From positions 1 to 58,016 of the forward strand of contig JAUVJI010000007.1 in assembly GCA_030596605.1 (NCBI GenBank): 58,016 bases of DNA, read 5' to 3'. The translations under genes were made by a program, and so were the position numbers. Of this stretch, positions 15,866 through 25,323 are shown in pieces (positions within the stretch are counted from its first letter, which is position 1; each line of letters opens with the position of its first letter). Below the pieces are notes generated by a model. That model was not told the origin of the DNA. It did not search any database and saw only the letters and a program-made list of their open reading frames with translations. Origin of the DNA: Bacteroidales bacterium. GTDB taxonomy: Bacteria > Bacteroidota > Bacteroidia > Bacteroidales > JAADJA01.

Positions 15866-18307
15866 ATGGCAAAAGCATCAGAAGAAATATTTCAGCAAAA
15901 AACAGATTTCAAAGAGATAATATTCAGAGTATTACGGTACAAATATTATTTTGTATTTACATTGTTTTTGGCGTTGATAATTGCTTTCTTCATTAATAAA
16001 TATAGTGATAGGAAATATGCTAATGCAACTACAATCCTGATCAGAGAAGAATCCAGAAGTTCTTTTTTGGGATCGGATGAAATGATGTCTGGTGTAGATC
16101 TTTTTGGAGGAATTAGTAGTGTAGAAAATGAACTGGCGGTATTAAAATCATTTACCGTAATAAATCATGCCATTCAGGAGTTGAACCTGGAAGTAAGTTA
16201 TGTAAAGGAAGAGAATATGTTTCCCTTTGATTTTCTTCCGTTTAATTCATTCACTGAATTATATAATAATTCCCCGATCCATGTTATCATTGATCAAACT
16301 CTTGATCAGCCTGTTAATGTAAGATTTTATATTGATGTTATTAGCGATACAACTTTTAGATTAACTTGCAGCGCAGCAGAAGTGCCTCTCTATAATTATG
16401 TAACTAACAAACCGGCAGGATACATTGATTCACTTAATATTTTTGGAATTTATAAATTTGGCGAAAAAATTTCCGATAAGCATTATAATTTTGTAGTCCA
16501 TTTAAATGAGAATTATAACCCGCGTGAGTATAGTAATGCCCGGCTTATTTTTTATTTTAATAACCTGTATTCACTGACAGGTTCATTTAAGGGCCGTTTA
16601 AGTATTGCTACCACCTCAACAACATCTTCGGTAGTGAATATCTCTTTAACCGGTTCACATCCAAAGCAAATAACAGATTTTCTTAATACCCTGACCAAGG
16701 TATATCTTGATAAAAATCTTGAGAAGAAAAATAAAATTGCTTTTAACACAGTTCAATTCATTGATTCCAGAATCGCAGATATTGCCGATTCACTGATGTT
16801 TGCTGAAAATAAACTTCAAAATTTCCGAACTTCAAATCAAGTAATGAATTTAAGTTTTCAGGGTCAAAAGCTTTATGAAAAAAGGAATGCACTTGAAAAT
16901 GAAAAAGTAATTATTACTGTTAGGCAGCAGTATTATGATTATATCAATGATTATTTTGAAAGGAATAGCGATGTGGCCGATCTTGTTGCGCCATCTGCCA
17001 TGGAAGTACAAGATCCGGTTTTAAATGAACTTATTGGTGAATTGCTTGATTTGAATAATCAACGAATGAATTACCTTCAGGATGATAATACTAAAAATCT
17101 TTTCCTCCGTGATCTTGAAATTCAGATTTCTAATGTTAAGAGTACGATCCTGGAGAATATTGATTACAATTATAATAGAATTGTAATACAATTGCAGGAT
17201 ATTGACAGCAGGATGGCAAAATTAAATAGCCAGATTTCCAGATTGCCAAGAACCGAAAGGGAGTTGATAGGTATGGAAAGACAATTTAAATTAAATGATG
17301 CTATTTATACTTACTTGTTGCAGAAACGAGCAGAAGCTCAAATTGCCCGAGCTTCTAATGCACCCGATTATGAAATAGTGGATGAGGCTCTTTATTTTAA
17401 AGCTGGAATCATTTCTCCTAAAACAAAAATGAATTATTTAATTGCAGCTTTTCTCGGATTACTCCTGCCATTCTTATATATCCTTATCAGAGATTTTCTC
17501 AATAATAAAATAAGTGACATAAAAGATATTGAACACATCTCTTCGCTTCCCATCATCGGACAGGTGTTGCATAATAAATCCAAAGCAACAACAATAATTA
17601 AAGACTACCCGAAGTCCCCAATAGCTGATTCTTTCAGAGGGATTCGAACCAACCTGAGGTTTTTTGCTAAGGGAAGGGATAAGATGGTTATATTGATAAC
17701 ATCTTCAATGAGTGGTGAAGGAAAGTCTTTCAGTAGTATAAATATTGCCTCAGTGTATGCATTACTTGGAAAAAAGACCTTACTATTAGGTTTTGACCTT
17801 AGAAGACCGGCATTATACAAAGATTTCAAATTAAAAAATGAAAAGGGAATAACTTCATATCTGATCAATAATGCAAGTATAAAAGAAATTATTCAAAAGA
17901 CACAGATTGAAAATTTGGATTTAATTGCTGCTGGTCCCATACCTCCCAATCCAGTTGAATTAATAGCTTCAGATCGAACAAAAGAATTTTTTGATGAATT
18001 AAAAGGAATTTACGATTATATAGTTATTGATTCCGCACCGATTGGTGCAGTAAGCGACTCTTACCTTTTATTTAGTTATGCTGATATCAATATATTTGCG
18101 GTTCGACATAATATTTCTTTAAAGGATGCTGTAAAAAATAATTTAAAGAATATCGAACTTAAGAAGATAAGTAATGTTTCAATTTTGATAAATGATATAA
18201 GAATGAAAAAAAATTCTTATGGCTACGCATACCAATCAAATTATTATTCTGATAACGGAAAATCGGGTTTTATAAAAAGAATGTTTGGAAAGAAAAAAAG
18301 TACTTAA
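15866..18307 (+). CDS. Wzc-type polysaccharide copolymerase / BY-kinase
   Basis: 813 residues. It controls chain length and export with Wza and autophosphorylates on tyrosine. The N-terminal Wzz domain has TM1 at about 28-44, a large periplasmic region with coiled-coil segments (about 285-480) and a G-rich TM2 near 515-535 (NYLIAAFLGLLLPFLYIL). The cytosolic BY-kinase domain carries Walker A SMSGEGKS (Lys620), Walker A' LLGFDLRRPA (Asp644) and Walker B YIVIDSAP (Asp722). A tyrosine cluster ends the protein (YGYAYQSNYY), the expected autophosphorylation tail. N- and C-terminal modules are fused as in proteobacterial Wzc. No partner tyrosine phosphatase is seen in the locus. Confidence 0.95.
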   Translation: MAKASEEIFQQKTDFKEIIFRVLRYKYYFVFTLFLALIIAFFINKYSDRKYANATTILIREESRSSFLGSDEMMSGVDLFGGISSVENELAVLKSFTVINHAIQELNLEVSYVKEENMFPFDFLPFNSFTELYNNSPIHVIIDQTLDQPVNVRFYIDVISDTTFRLTCSAAEVPLYNYVTNKPAGYIDSLNIFGIYKFGEKISDKHYNFVVHLNENYNPREYSNARLIFYFNNLYSLTGSFKGRLSIATTSTTSSVVNISLTGSHPKQITDFLNTLTKVYLDKNLEKKNKIAFNTVQFIDSRIADIADSLMFAENKLQNFRTSNQVMNLSFQGQKLYEKRNALENEKVIITVRQQYYDYINDYFERNSDVADLVAPSAMEVQDPVLNELIGELLDLNNQRMNYLQDDNTKNLFLRDLEIQISNVKSTILENIDYNYNRIVIQLQDIDSRMAKLNSQISRLPRTERELIGMERQFKLNDAIYTYLLQKRAEAQIARASNAPDYEIVDEALYFKAGIISPKTKMNYLIAAFLGLLLPFLYILIRDFLNNKISDIKDIEHISSLPIIGQVLHNKSKATTIIKDYPKSPIADSFRGIRTNLRFFAKGRDKMVILITSSMSGEGKSFSSINIASVYALLGKKTLLLGFDLRRPALYKDFKLKNEKGITSYLINNASIKEIIQKTQIENLDLIAAGPIPPNPVELIASDRTKEFFDELKGIYDYIVIDSAPIGAVSDSYLLFSYADINIFAVRHNISLKDAVKNNLKNIELKKISNVSILINDIRMKKNSYGYAYQSNYYSDNGKSGFIKRMFGKKKST

Positions 18308-18324
18308 CAAAAAAAAGTACTTTT
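18296..18324 (+). terminator. Hairpin after the Wzc gene, possible weak terminator
   Basis: AAAAGTACTT (18296-18305) is repeated inverted as AAGTACTTTT (18315-18324). The left arm overlaps the Wzc stop codon. The T-run is only four bases, so it may reduce rather than stop transcription into the downstream genes. Confidence 0.4.
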
Positions 18325-18380
18325 GATTTGAATCTTATACATCAAGGTTGATTTATTCAATAATTACTTTATATTAATTA

Positions 18381-19208
18381 ATGAAGAAACCACTTCTAAT
18401 ATCATTTGTATTATTTTACATAGTTGTAGTTCTAATTGTTGGTTATTTATTTTCTGATAATAATGCATTACTACTTGTTATTATTTTTTCTACTGTAATG
18501 GTATTTATTTTAATCGGATTTTTTATTCAATTCAATTATAAAAGAATAAATAGCAAAATAGATTACTTAGAAAAAGGAAATAATGCCAGTTATAGTCAAA
18601 TCGAATCCTTATTTTCAATTTTTTCAATTTTAAAAATAACAAAACCACTACCTGCATTCAGGGGTTGGTCAATATCTCCTGATTTTGCCAATATAATAAT
18701 TCAAAAAATTCTTGAAAAAAACCCTGGAAATATATTGGAGTGCGGCAGTGGTGTTTCATCGTTAATTATTTCATATTTAATTCATGACAAAGATTGGGGA
18801 AATTTGATCTCTTTTGAGCATGATAAAGAATTTGCCGATAGAACAAATGAGTTATTGAAATCACATGATGTATCTGGTAAAACTATTATTCATTCAAAGG
18901 ATTTGATTAATTATAAGATTGAAAATGAAGATTGGAAATGGTATGATATTTCCGTTTTAAATCCAGATATAAAATTCGATATCATAATCATTGACGGACC
19001 TCCTTCTCATATACATCCCAAATCAAGATACCCTTCATTATATTTATTGGACAAATATTTAAATGAAGGAGGTATTATTCTGCTTGACGATTGTTTAAGG
19101 GAAGATGACAATAACATTGTAAAACAATGGATGACAAAATTTAGTAATTATTCTGAGGAGTGGTTTAATACCGAAAAGGGGACTTATCAGCTGGAAAAGC
19201 TCAGCTAA
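18381..19208 (+). CDS. Membrane-anchored SAM-methyltransferase-like protein
   Basis: 275 residues. Two hydrophobic helices (about 6-25 and 30-50) are followed by a short helical linker, then a class I methyltransferase-like Rossmann domain: motif I GNILECGSGVSSLIISYL, motif II acidic residue in LISFEHDKEF, and FDIIIIDGPPSHIHPKSRYP after beta-4, then GGIILLDD. The IDGPP segment is typical of FkbM/class I-type methyltransferases found in polysaccharide clusters. It may methylate the glycan at the inner membrane. It stands 73 bases after wzc in the same direction. The substrate is unknown, and loss of activity cannot be excluded from sequence. Confidence 0.72.
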   Translation: MKKPLLISFVLFYIVVVLIVGYLFSDNNALLLVIIFSTVMVFILIGFFIQFNYKRINSKIDYLEKGNNASYSQIESLFSIFSILKITKPLPAFRGWSISPDFANIIIQKILEKNPGNILECGSGVSSLIISYLIHDKDWGNLISFEHDKEFADRTNELLKSHDVSGKTIIHSKDLINYKIENEDWKWYDISVLNPDIKFDIIIIDGPPSHIHPKSRYPSLYLLDKYLNEGGIILLDDCLREDDNNIVKQWMTKFSNYSEEWFNTEKGTYQLEKLS

Positions 19209-19535
19209 CGTTTTTAAAGGTTTTAAAGATTTATTTAAACATTTTTATTTTAAAGATAATTATATGTATATCTTGTACTTTTTTATTTTGAAATAGGCGC
19301 CCATATTTATTTATCTAAATCACTAAAAAAAATTTGGAGTTAGGTTAAAAGTAGAAACTTTTATTCTATTTGTAAGTATGATGATTATTGAATATTGTAG
19401 GATATATATAGTGTTTTCAAAGTAACTGGAATTTAACAAGAGACTCATAAAAACATAAGATAACAAAAGTTCTAATAAATTGATATTGCTTCGATAATTA
19501 AAATCAGGATTAAAACAGGAATAGAATAACAAATA
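19209..19535. other. AT-rich intergenic stretch
   Basis: 327 bases between the methyltransferase-like and flippase genes. I see no convincing reading frame, hairpin terminator or TAnnTTTG match; the minus-strand frame at 19323-19532 has random composition. The length suggests the flippase may have its own promoter. Confidence 0.4.
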
Positions 19536-20996
19536 ATGGCAGGTTTTAAAAAGGCGTTTTTTAAAAATATTTTAACTCTCGGAGGGTACAATTACAGTTC
19601 GCAGATTGCTAATTTCCTGTCATCAATTGTACTGTCCAGGTTGTTGATGCCCGAAGAGTATGGTTATGTTGCTTTGATTACAGTGTTCACTGGATTTGTG
19701 ATCATTTTTGCAGATGCCGGCTTGTCATTCGCAATTATCCGAAGCGATTATGGACGTACTTTTCATAAGGCTGTCACAAATTTGTCATTCTATATTGGTT
19801 TTTTATTGTTCCTGATAATGCTATTGTTAGCATATCCAATTGCCTGTTTTTATAATGACCAAACATTAGTGGTGCCTACCATGGTTTTGTCAGTTACTTT
19901 TATTGTGGGTGCACTTAAAATAGTTCCAATGGCCATTATTACCAAGGATCTTGATTTTAATTATGTCGGAAAAGTCAGATTAATATCCAATCTCATCGGC
20001 ATTGCCATGATGATCATATTAGCCTTTTTAGGTTTTTCTTATTGGTCTTTAATTATCCCACAGATATTTTTACAACTTGTTCAATTCATTTTGTTTGAGA
20101 ATAAAGTGAAACTAGGATTCAAGTTTTACAAATTAAGCTATACCATAGCCGGTTTTAAAATGACAAAAAGCCTCATTACTAACGTAAGCGGTTTTAACCT
20201 GATTAATTATTGGTCACGGAATGCTGATAATCTTATTATTGGAAAATTCTACAGTAGTTTTGATTTGGGTATTTATAACAGGGCATATAAAATGTTACAG
20301 TTATCATTAAATTTGATAACAGGATTATTTGGAACCGTTTTGTATCCAAGTTTAAAAAAGTATAAATCGGAGGGGGGAAGTATTAATAAAGAATATGCTA
20401 GTATATTAGGCGTTATCAGTATAATTAGTTTTCCAATTGGTGCTATCCTGATGCTGATTCCAAATACATTTGTAAGAATTTTGTGGGGAGAAAACTGGAT
20501 GATGGTTGCAGATCTACTTCCGTATTTCGGCGTACTTATTATATTCCAAACTTTAATATCGACAACCGGACATATTTATATTTTACTTGAAAAAGAAAAA
20601 ACCTTCATGTATGTTGGTGTAGCTTCGGCAATCATATTGGTTTTGGCTATAGTTATAGGATCATTATATTCTGTTGTAGTTATCGCTATCATTTATACAT
20701 TTAGCTATATTGTATTTATTGTTCCAATACAATTGTATGTTGGATTTTATAGAACTTATGGATTTTCGTTGAAGTATTTATTAAAGTTTTGGGTGCCAAA
20801 ATTAATAATAGGATTCATGCTTGTTATTTCAATATTATTTGAACAGAGATTAATGTTATTTGGTTTATTGACATTATATTTAATTCATATATTGTATTTT
20901 CAAAGAAATGACTTGAAAAAGCTAAGGGAACTGCTAACAACCAGGATTAAAAATAACAGATCATTTGCCGATTATAATAAAGATATAAATCAATAG
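19536..20996 (+). CDS. Wzx-type oligosaccharide flippase (MOP superfamily)
   Basis: 486 residues with about 12-14 transmembrane helices. The N-terminus has family features: FFKNILTLGGYNYSSQIANFLSSIVLSRLLMPEEYG and FADAGLSFAIIR, followed by the repeat-half signature NADNLIIGKFYSSFDLGIYNRAYKM. It moves undecaprenyl-pyrophosphate-linked repeat units across the inner membrane. It belongs to the plus arm, between Wzc and Wzy, as in other Wzx/Wzy loci. Length and helix count are normal, and the ATG at 19536 starts the expected amphipathic head. Confidence 0.92.
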   Translation: MAGFKKAFFKNILTLGGYNYSSQIANFLSSIVLSRLLMPEEYGYVALITVFTGFVIIFADAGLSFAIIRSDYGRTFHKAVTNLSFYIGFLLFLIMLLLAYPIACFYNDQTLVVPTMVLSVTFIVGALKIVPMAIITKDLDFNYVGKVRLISNLIGIAMMIILAFLGFSYWSLIIPQIFLQLVQFILFENKVKLGFKFYKLSYTIAGFKMTKSLITNVSGFNLINYWSRNADNLIIGKFYSSFDLGIYNRAYKMLQLSLNLITGLFGTVLYPSLKKYKSEGGSINKEYASILGVISIISFPIGAILMLIPNTFVRILWGENWMMVADLLPYFGVLIIFQTLISTTGHIYILLEKEKTFMYVGVASAIILVLAIVIGSLYSVVVIAIIYTFSYIVFIVPIQLYVGFYRTYGFSLKYLLKFWVPKLIIGFMLVISILFEQRLMLFGLLTLYLIHILYFQRNDLKKLRELLTTRIKNNRSFADYNKDINQ

Positions 20997-21037
20997 TTCA
21001 ATTATATTAAAATAGTCTCTAAGAAATTAATTCAACA

Positions 21038-22231
21038 TTGAGCGATTCACAATATATGGACAAAGAGTATAAACCTGTAATAATAGTTGTTGCATTTAAT
21101 CGTATAAAATCTCTTCAGAGAATTCTAAATTCTTTATCAAATGCACATTACCCAATTGATACAAAATTAATAATTAGTATAGATAATAACGGAAATAATA
21201 AAAATGTTGCTGATCTGGCAAAGAGTTTCAATTGGAATAAGGGGGCGAAAGAGGTCATTTTCCACGATGAACACCTTGGTCTTAGAAATCATATAATTAA
21301 GTGCGGTGACCTTACTTATAATTATGGCTCAGTAATTATACTAGAGGATGATTTGGTTGTTTCACCATTTTTTTACAAATATGCTCAAGAATCGTTAACT
21401 TTTTACAACGGTTTTGAGCAAATTGGAGGTATATCACTCTATAATTTGCCTTATACAGAAGCATTAAAACAGCCATTTATTCCGCTTAGAGATGATTCAG
21501 ATGTTTATTTTAAACAAGTCCCATCTTCGCTGGGGCAGACCTGGAGTTTAAAACAATGGGATTCTTTTAAAAAATGGTATAGTGAGAATCCGGATGTTAA
21601 ATCTATTGAGCAATTGCCTCCAAAAGTTAAAAACTGGCCGGCTTCATCATGGAAAAAGTATTATTACGGATATCTCGTTGAAGAAAATAGATTTTTTGTT
21701 TTTCCTCAAATTTCTTTTACCACCAATTTTAATGATCTGGGCGAAAACATGAAAACAGTGAATTCTATGGGACAGGTAAGATTGGAGATAGTTGAATCTG
21801 CTTTTAGGTTCAAATCTTTGGATGAATCATTTAATGTTTATGATGCTTACTCGGAAATATTATCTGACAGACTTAAAAAATTGCAACCTGCCTTAGCAGA
21901 ATATGATTTTGAAGTGGATTTATATAATAAGAAAGAATCATTTTCCAATGATTATGTTTTAACAAGTAAATCCTGTAAGAATCCCCTTATGGGTTTTGCC
22001 CGTGCAATGAAACCTATGGAGATGAACATTATCAATAATATTAGTGGAAGTGACCTGGTGCTTGCTAAACGTGAGGATGTGACTATTAATTCACTGAATA
22101 TGGATGAATTTGAAGATGAATATGCTTATTTTTACAAGAATATATTTGATACAAACATTTTAGTAAAGCTAATATCAAATAGGGCAAAAAGAAGAATTAA
22201 ATCGATTTTTAAGAAGAAGTTTAACAAGTAG
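21038..22231 (+). CDS. Glycosyltransferase, GT-A fold (GT2/GNT-I-like)
   Basis: 397 residues from a TTG at 21038; an in-frame ATG at 21056 (MDKEYK) is an equally possible start. The N-terminal half is GT-A: PVIIVVAFNRIKSLQRILNSL, then TKLIISIDNNG, and VIILEDDLVVSPFFYKYA with the metal-binding EDD motif as in GNT-I-like enzymes. Downstream come SLGQTWSLKQWDSFKKWY and a region with no recognised domain up to residue 397. The protein is soluble or peripheral. It is part of the plus arm, 42 bases after the flippase gene, and probably adds one residue of the repeat unit. Confidence 0.82.
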   Translation: MSDSQYMDKEYKPVIIVVAFNRIKSLQRILNSLSNAHYPIDTKLIISIDNNGNNKNVADLAKSFNWNKGAKEVIFHDEHLGLRNHIIKCGDLTYNYGSVIILEDDLVVSPFFYKYAQESLTFYNGFEQIGGISLYNLPYTEALKQPFIPLRDDSDVYFKQVPSSLGQTWSLKQWDSFKKWYSENPDVKSIEQLPPKVKNWPASSWKKYYYGYLVEENRFFVFPQISFTTNFNDLGENMKTVNSMGQVRLEIVESAFRFKSLDESFNVYDAYSEILSDRLKKLQPALAEYDFEVDLYNKKESFSNDYVLTSKSCKNPLMGFARAMKPMEMNIINNISGSDLVLAKREDVTINSLNMDEFEDEYAYFYKNIFDTNILVKLISNRAKRRIKSIFKKKFNK

Positions 22232-22258
22232 TAATTATTTTGTGAAGTATCGGCCAAA

Positions 22259-23476
22259 ATGTTTAAGCAGCTTGTAGTTTTTTTTATTTTTCTGGCATCA
22301 GCAACTTTTTTCAGACTAACCTATTTACCGAAAAATTTAATGCTGGCACTATCGTTTGGTGCTATTATATTAATGTTGGTAACTTTAGTTATTACCATGA
22401 TATATGACAGGGGACAACAGTTTAAAAAGCATTTTGGAATAGAAATATGCCTTATATTTTTAGCACTTCTTCTGGCAATTTATGGTGCTAAGTGGGGACA
22501 TGACCAAAGTTTTTTATTATCCGCCTGGGCCCAATATTACATGTACTTCTATTTATTCTACTTTTTTCTTCATGCAATTAGAATCAGGCCGGAAGAATTG
22601 GAAAAGCTGATGATTATTATGGCTATTCTTTATATCGGATTATTTGCTTTCCAATATGTTATGTACCCAACAATGATCTTTGGCGCCAGGGCCCAAGAAG
22701 CAAGAGGAACAATCAGAATATTTTTGCCGGGCTCAGCTTTTGCAGGATTAATGTATTTTTATTTTTTGCAGGCAATTTTTACTAAGAATAGGAATGAGTA
22801 TATTGTACTTTGTATTGCTTTTCTTGCCATACCATTCTTACAAGGTACACGGTCATCCATTATTACAATCCTTTTTGGCACCATCGTGTATATTTTGATC
22901 AGTAAAAGAGTAAGGTCTAAAGTTTTGGTGACAATATTAATGTTGGCTGGTACTGTTTTAGTCTATTTCATTTTCCAGGATATCATTATGAGTTTGGTTG
23001 AGGTTTCAGAAAAACAGGCTGCGCAGGAGGGTGATGATATCAGAGTCACTTCAGCTAAATTTTATTTGTATGAATTTTATACAAGTAATTTAAATTATTT
23101 TATCGGTAATGGGGAATCTCATATGATGTCACCATACGGAATGAGAGTATGGTTTTACAAATCTAATTATGGATTTTACCAGAATGACCTTGGAATATTA
23201 GGCGAATACATAAAATTCGGAATTTTGTATGTAATAATAGTTTTGTTAATACTGCGAAAGTTATTTGTTATAAAAACTGAACCAAGATATGCTTATATAA
23301 AATATTGGGCTGTTTTATTAATAATAAGTGAATTAATAGGTGGATCATTTTCAAGCCCAACCTCAATTATTGTAATTTGTTCAGCAATGTATATTTATGA
23401 TGTATCTTACTTTGAGTTAAAGAATCCTGAAGAGGAGGAGGAAGAAGAACAAGAAGAAGCATTGGTTCCTCAATAA
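22259..23476 (+). CDS. Wzy-type O-antigen/EPS polymerase
   Basis: 405 residues with about ten hydrophobic helices and a large loop between about 240 and 310, the layout of Wzy polymerases and O-antigen ligases. Sequence conservation is low in the family; supporting features are the membrane pattern, PFLQGTRSSIITILFG (an arginine loop often seen in Wzy) and the position between flippase and glycosyltransferases. It would join repeat units in the periplasm using polyprenyl-linked substrate. The C-terminal tail is a run of glutamates encoded by purine-rich DNA at 23431-23460, which may be variable in length. The next gene begins 14 bases after the stop. Confidence 0.82.
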   Translation: MFKQLVVFFIFLASATFFRLTYLPKNLMLALSFGAIILMLVTLVITMIYDRGQQFKKHFGIEICLIFLALLLAIYGAKWGHDQSFLLSAWAQYYMYFYLFYFFLHAIRIRPEELEKLMIIMAILYIGLFAFQYVMYPTMIFGARAQEARGTIRIFLPGSAFAGLMYFYFLQAIFTKNRNEYIVLCIAFLAIPFLQGTRSSIITILFGTIVYILISKRVRSKVLVTILMLAGTVLVYFIFQDIIMSLVEVSEKQAAQEGDDIRVTSAKFYLYEFYTSNLNYFIGNGESHMMSPYGMRVWFYKSNYGFYQNDLGILGEYIKFGILYVIIVLLILRKLFVIKTEPRYAYIKYWAVLLIISELIGGSFSSPTSIIVICSAMYIYDVSYFELKNPEEEEEEEQEEALVPQ

Positions 23477-23490
23477 CTACCGTTGAATTT

Positions 23491-24387
23491 ATGTTAAATA
23501 TTTCTATCATATTACCTGTATTTAATGGATTAAGGTACACCAAGCAATGCCTCGAATCCCTTTTTGACCGCCACAGAATTGAACAGTTGGAAGCAAACAT
23601 ATACATTATAATTGTGGATGATGGTTCAACGGATGGCAGCTTTGAATGGATCAATGAAAATTATTCGCAGGTTAAACTGTTAAAGGGTAATGGTAATTTA
23701 TGGTGGAGCGGGGGAGTAAATTTGGCTGTCGAATATGCTGTCAATCAATTAAACACCGACTATATATTATGGTGGAATAATGATATAGTAGCTTCTGCTA
23801 AGTATTTTGAAAACCTCATCGCTGTGCTCAACCAAAATGATGAAAATACAATAGTCGGTTCGAAAATAAATTTGGCGCAGAAAAAAGATATTGTATGGTC
23901 CATGGGAGGATTATTTAATCCTTATTCAGGTAAGAAAAGTATGATAGGATCAGAGAAGAAAGATGGTGACGAATATGATAAAATAGTTGAATGCGATTGG
24001 CTACCCGGTATGGGTACAATTACGCATAAAACCGTTTATGAAAAAATTGGGATGCTGGATGAAAAAAATTTTCCTCAATATCATGGTGACAGTGATTTTA
24101 CTTTCAGGGCTAAAACAAATGGGTTCAAAATCATTGTTCATCCTAACTTGAAAATTTACAACGATACGCGTCACTCAGGGTTAAAGCATGATGAAAGCTT
24201 CAGGAGATTAGCACAATCATTATTTTCCATAAAGTCAAATTTTAATATTAAGAGAGATTTTATTTTTTACAGGAAACATTCAAAATCAATGAAAGCATAT
24301 TTGGTTGTAGTAAATAAGTATTTCAAGTATATCGGTGGATTTATTAAGTGGAAAGCTTTAGGACTATTTGGATCCAAACGTAAATAG
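23491..24387 (+). CDS. GT2 glycosyltransferase (rhamnosyltransferase-like)
   Basis: 298 residues. GT-A family 2 motifs: ISIILPVFNGLRYTKQCLESL, YIIIVDDGSTDGSFEW, LLKGNGNLWWSGGVNLAV, and the DxD-equivalent YILWWNNDIV. The GNLWWSGGVN and WWNND segments are typical of the WbbL-like rhamnosyltransferase branch. The acceptor side has CDWLPGMGTITHKTVYEKIG and FPQYHGDSDFTFRAK. Cytosolic or peripheral. It is co-transcribed with the polymerase upstream and the deacetylase downstream. The sugar transferred (rhamnose or another deoxysugar such as fucose) is not decided by the sequence. Confidence 0.88.
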   Translation: MLNISIILPVFNGLRYTKQCLESLFDRHRIEQLEANIYIIIVDDGSTDGSFEWINENYSQVKLLKGNGNLWWSGGVNLAVEYAVNQLNTDYILWWNNDIVASAKYFENLIAVLNQNDENTIVGSKINLAQKKDIVWSMGGLFNPYSGKKSMIGSEKKDGDEYDKIVECDWLPGMGTITHKTVYEKIGMLDEKNFPQYHGDSDFTFRAKTNGFKIIVHPNLKIYNDTRHSGLKHDESFRRLAQSLFSIKSNFNIKRDFIFYRKHSKSMKAYLVVVNKYFKYIGGFIKWKALGLFGSKRK

Positions 24388-24413
24388 ATTTTTTGCAAAT
24401 TATTGGCTTGACA

Positions 24414-25322
24414 ATGCACAGACTTAAACAAAGGATTAAAAAGGTACTAATTCCAAGGAATAAATTGTTGGTATTTAATTTCCATCAGTCAACACCGGTA
24501 TTTGATCCATATAAAAACGACAAATATATTTGGTCAGATCTTGAATTTTTTGAATCTCAGATAAATTATCTGAAAGATAATTTTGAAATATTGCGGCTTG
24601 ACCAGGCTGTCCGGGAACTAAGATCAGGGAAATTGACGGGGACTATGGTTTCAATAACTTTTGATGATGGAGATATATCTTTACAGAATCATGTCATTCC
24701 ATTGCTTACCAAACTTAATGTGCCGGCTACATTTTTTATCAACACTTCATATTTAACAACAGAGCAAAAGGGCTACTGGTTTAACATTTATAATTATTTC
24801 AATTCTGATCCGGAAAAGCGAAAGAAGTATTTATCTGAGGAAACCAAAGAAATAGCAGGCAATCTTAGAAATACGAATGATCAAGGGTATTACCTAGTCA
24901 ATTATAAAAAAATTGAAGTATTGTCTGAATTTATCGACAAGGATACAGATTTTTACCTTCGGCTGGACTTTCTGGAAAACTTAAATCCTGAATTGTTTAC
25001 CATTGGACTTCATGGTCATGAACACCAGCGTTTTTCCATGATGACAAAAAGTTGGCAAAAAAACGATCTTTTAAGTAACATTGAAATCTTATCAAAGTTT
25101 AATATATATACACCTATTTTTGCAATTCCATTTGGAAAACCACATGATTGGAACAATGATACGATAGAGATTTGCAAAGATTTGGGATTGAAAGTAGCTT
25201 TTGCAAATGGAGGATATAATGTGAAGAATAACTTTGGAATTTTAAGGATACCGGTTGACGGATTAGATATTTCCAGGGTTCTCTCTTCCTTGCATCCTTT
25301 TTTAAAAAGATATTATTATTAG
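24414..25322 (+). CDS. Polysaccharide deacetylase (NodB/CE4 family)
   Basis: About 302 residues. The frame opens at a TTG (24393), but the ATG at 24414 (MHRLKQRIKKVLIPRN) is the better start. NodB motif 1 is SITFDDGD, with catalytic and metal Asp residues; motif 2 is LHGHEHQRFS, with two metal-binding histidines; a later conserved segment is FAIPFGKPHDW. Known of the family: metal-dependent removal of N- or O-acetyl groups from sugars. No signal peptide is seen, so it may act on cytosolic lipid-linked glycan, or be peripherally bound. It is followed 1 base later by the next glycosyltransferase, a tight coupling. Presence in the locus suggests partial deacetylation of an amino sugar (inference). 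Confidence 0.88.
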   Translation: MHRLKQRIKKVLIPRNKLLVFNFHQSTPVFDPYKNDKYIWSDLEFFESQINYLKDNFEILRLDQAVRELRSGKLTGTMVSITFDDGDISLQNHVIPLLTKLNVPATFFINTSYLTTEQKGYWFNIYNYFNSDPEKRKKYLSEETKEIAGNLRNTNDQGYYLVNYKKIEVLSEFIDKDTDFYLRLDFLENLNPELFTIGLHGHEHQRFSMMTKSWQKNDLLSNIEILSKFNIYTPIFAIPFGKPHDWNNDTIEICKDLGLKVAFANGGYNVKNNFGILRIPVDGLDISRVLSSLHPFLKRYYY

Positions 25323-25323
25323 C

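Noticed and set aside
19323-19532. Minus-strand 69-residue frame upstream of the flippase
   Set aside because: Composition is unlike neighbouring proteins and no start signal or domain is seen.
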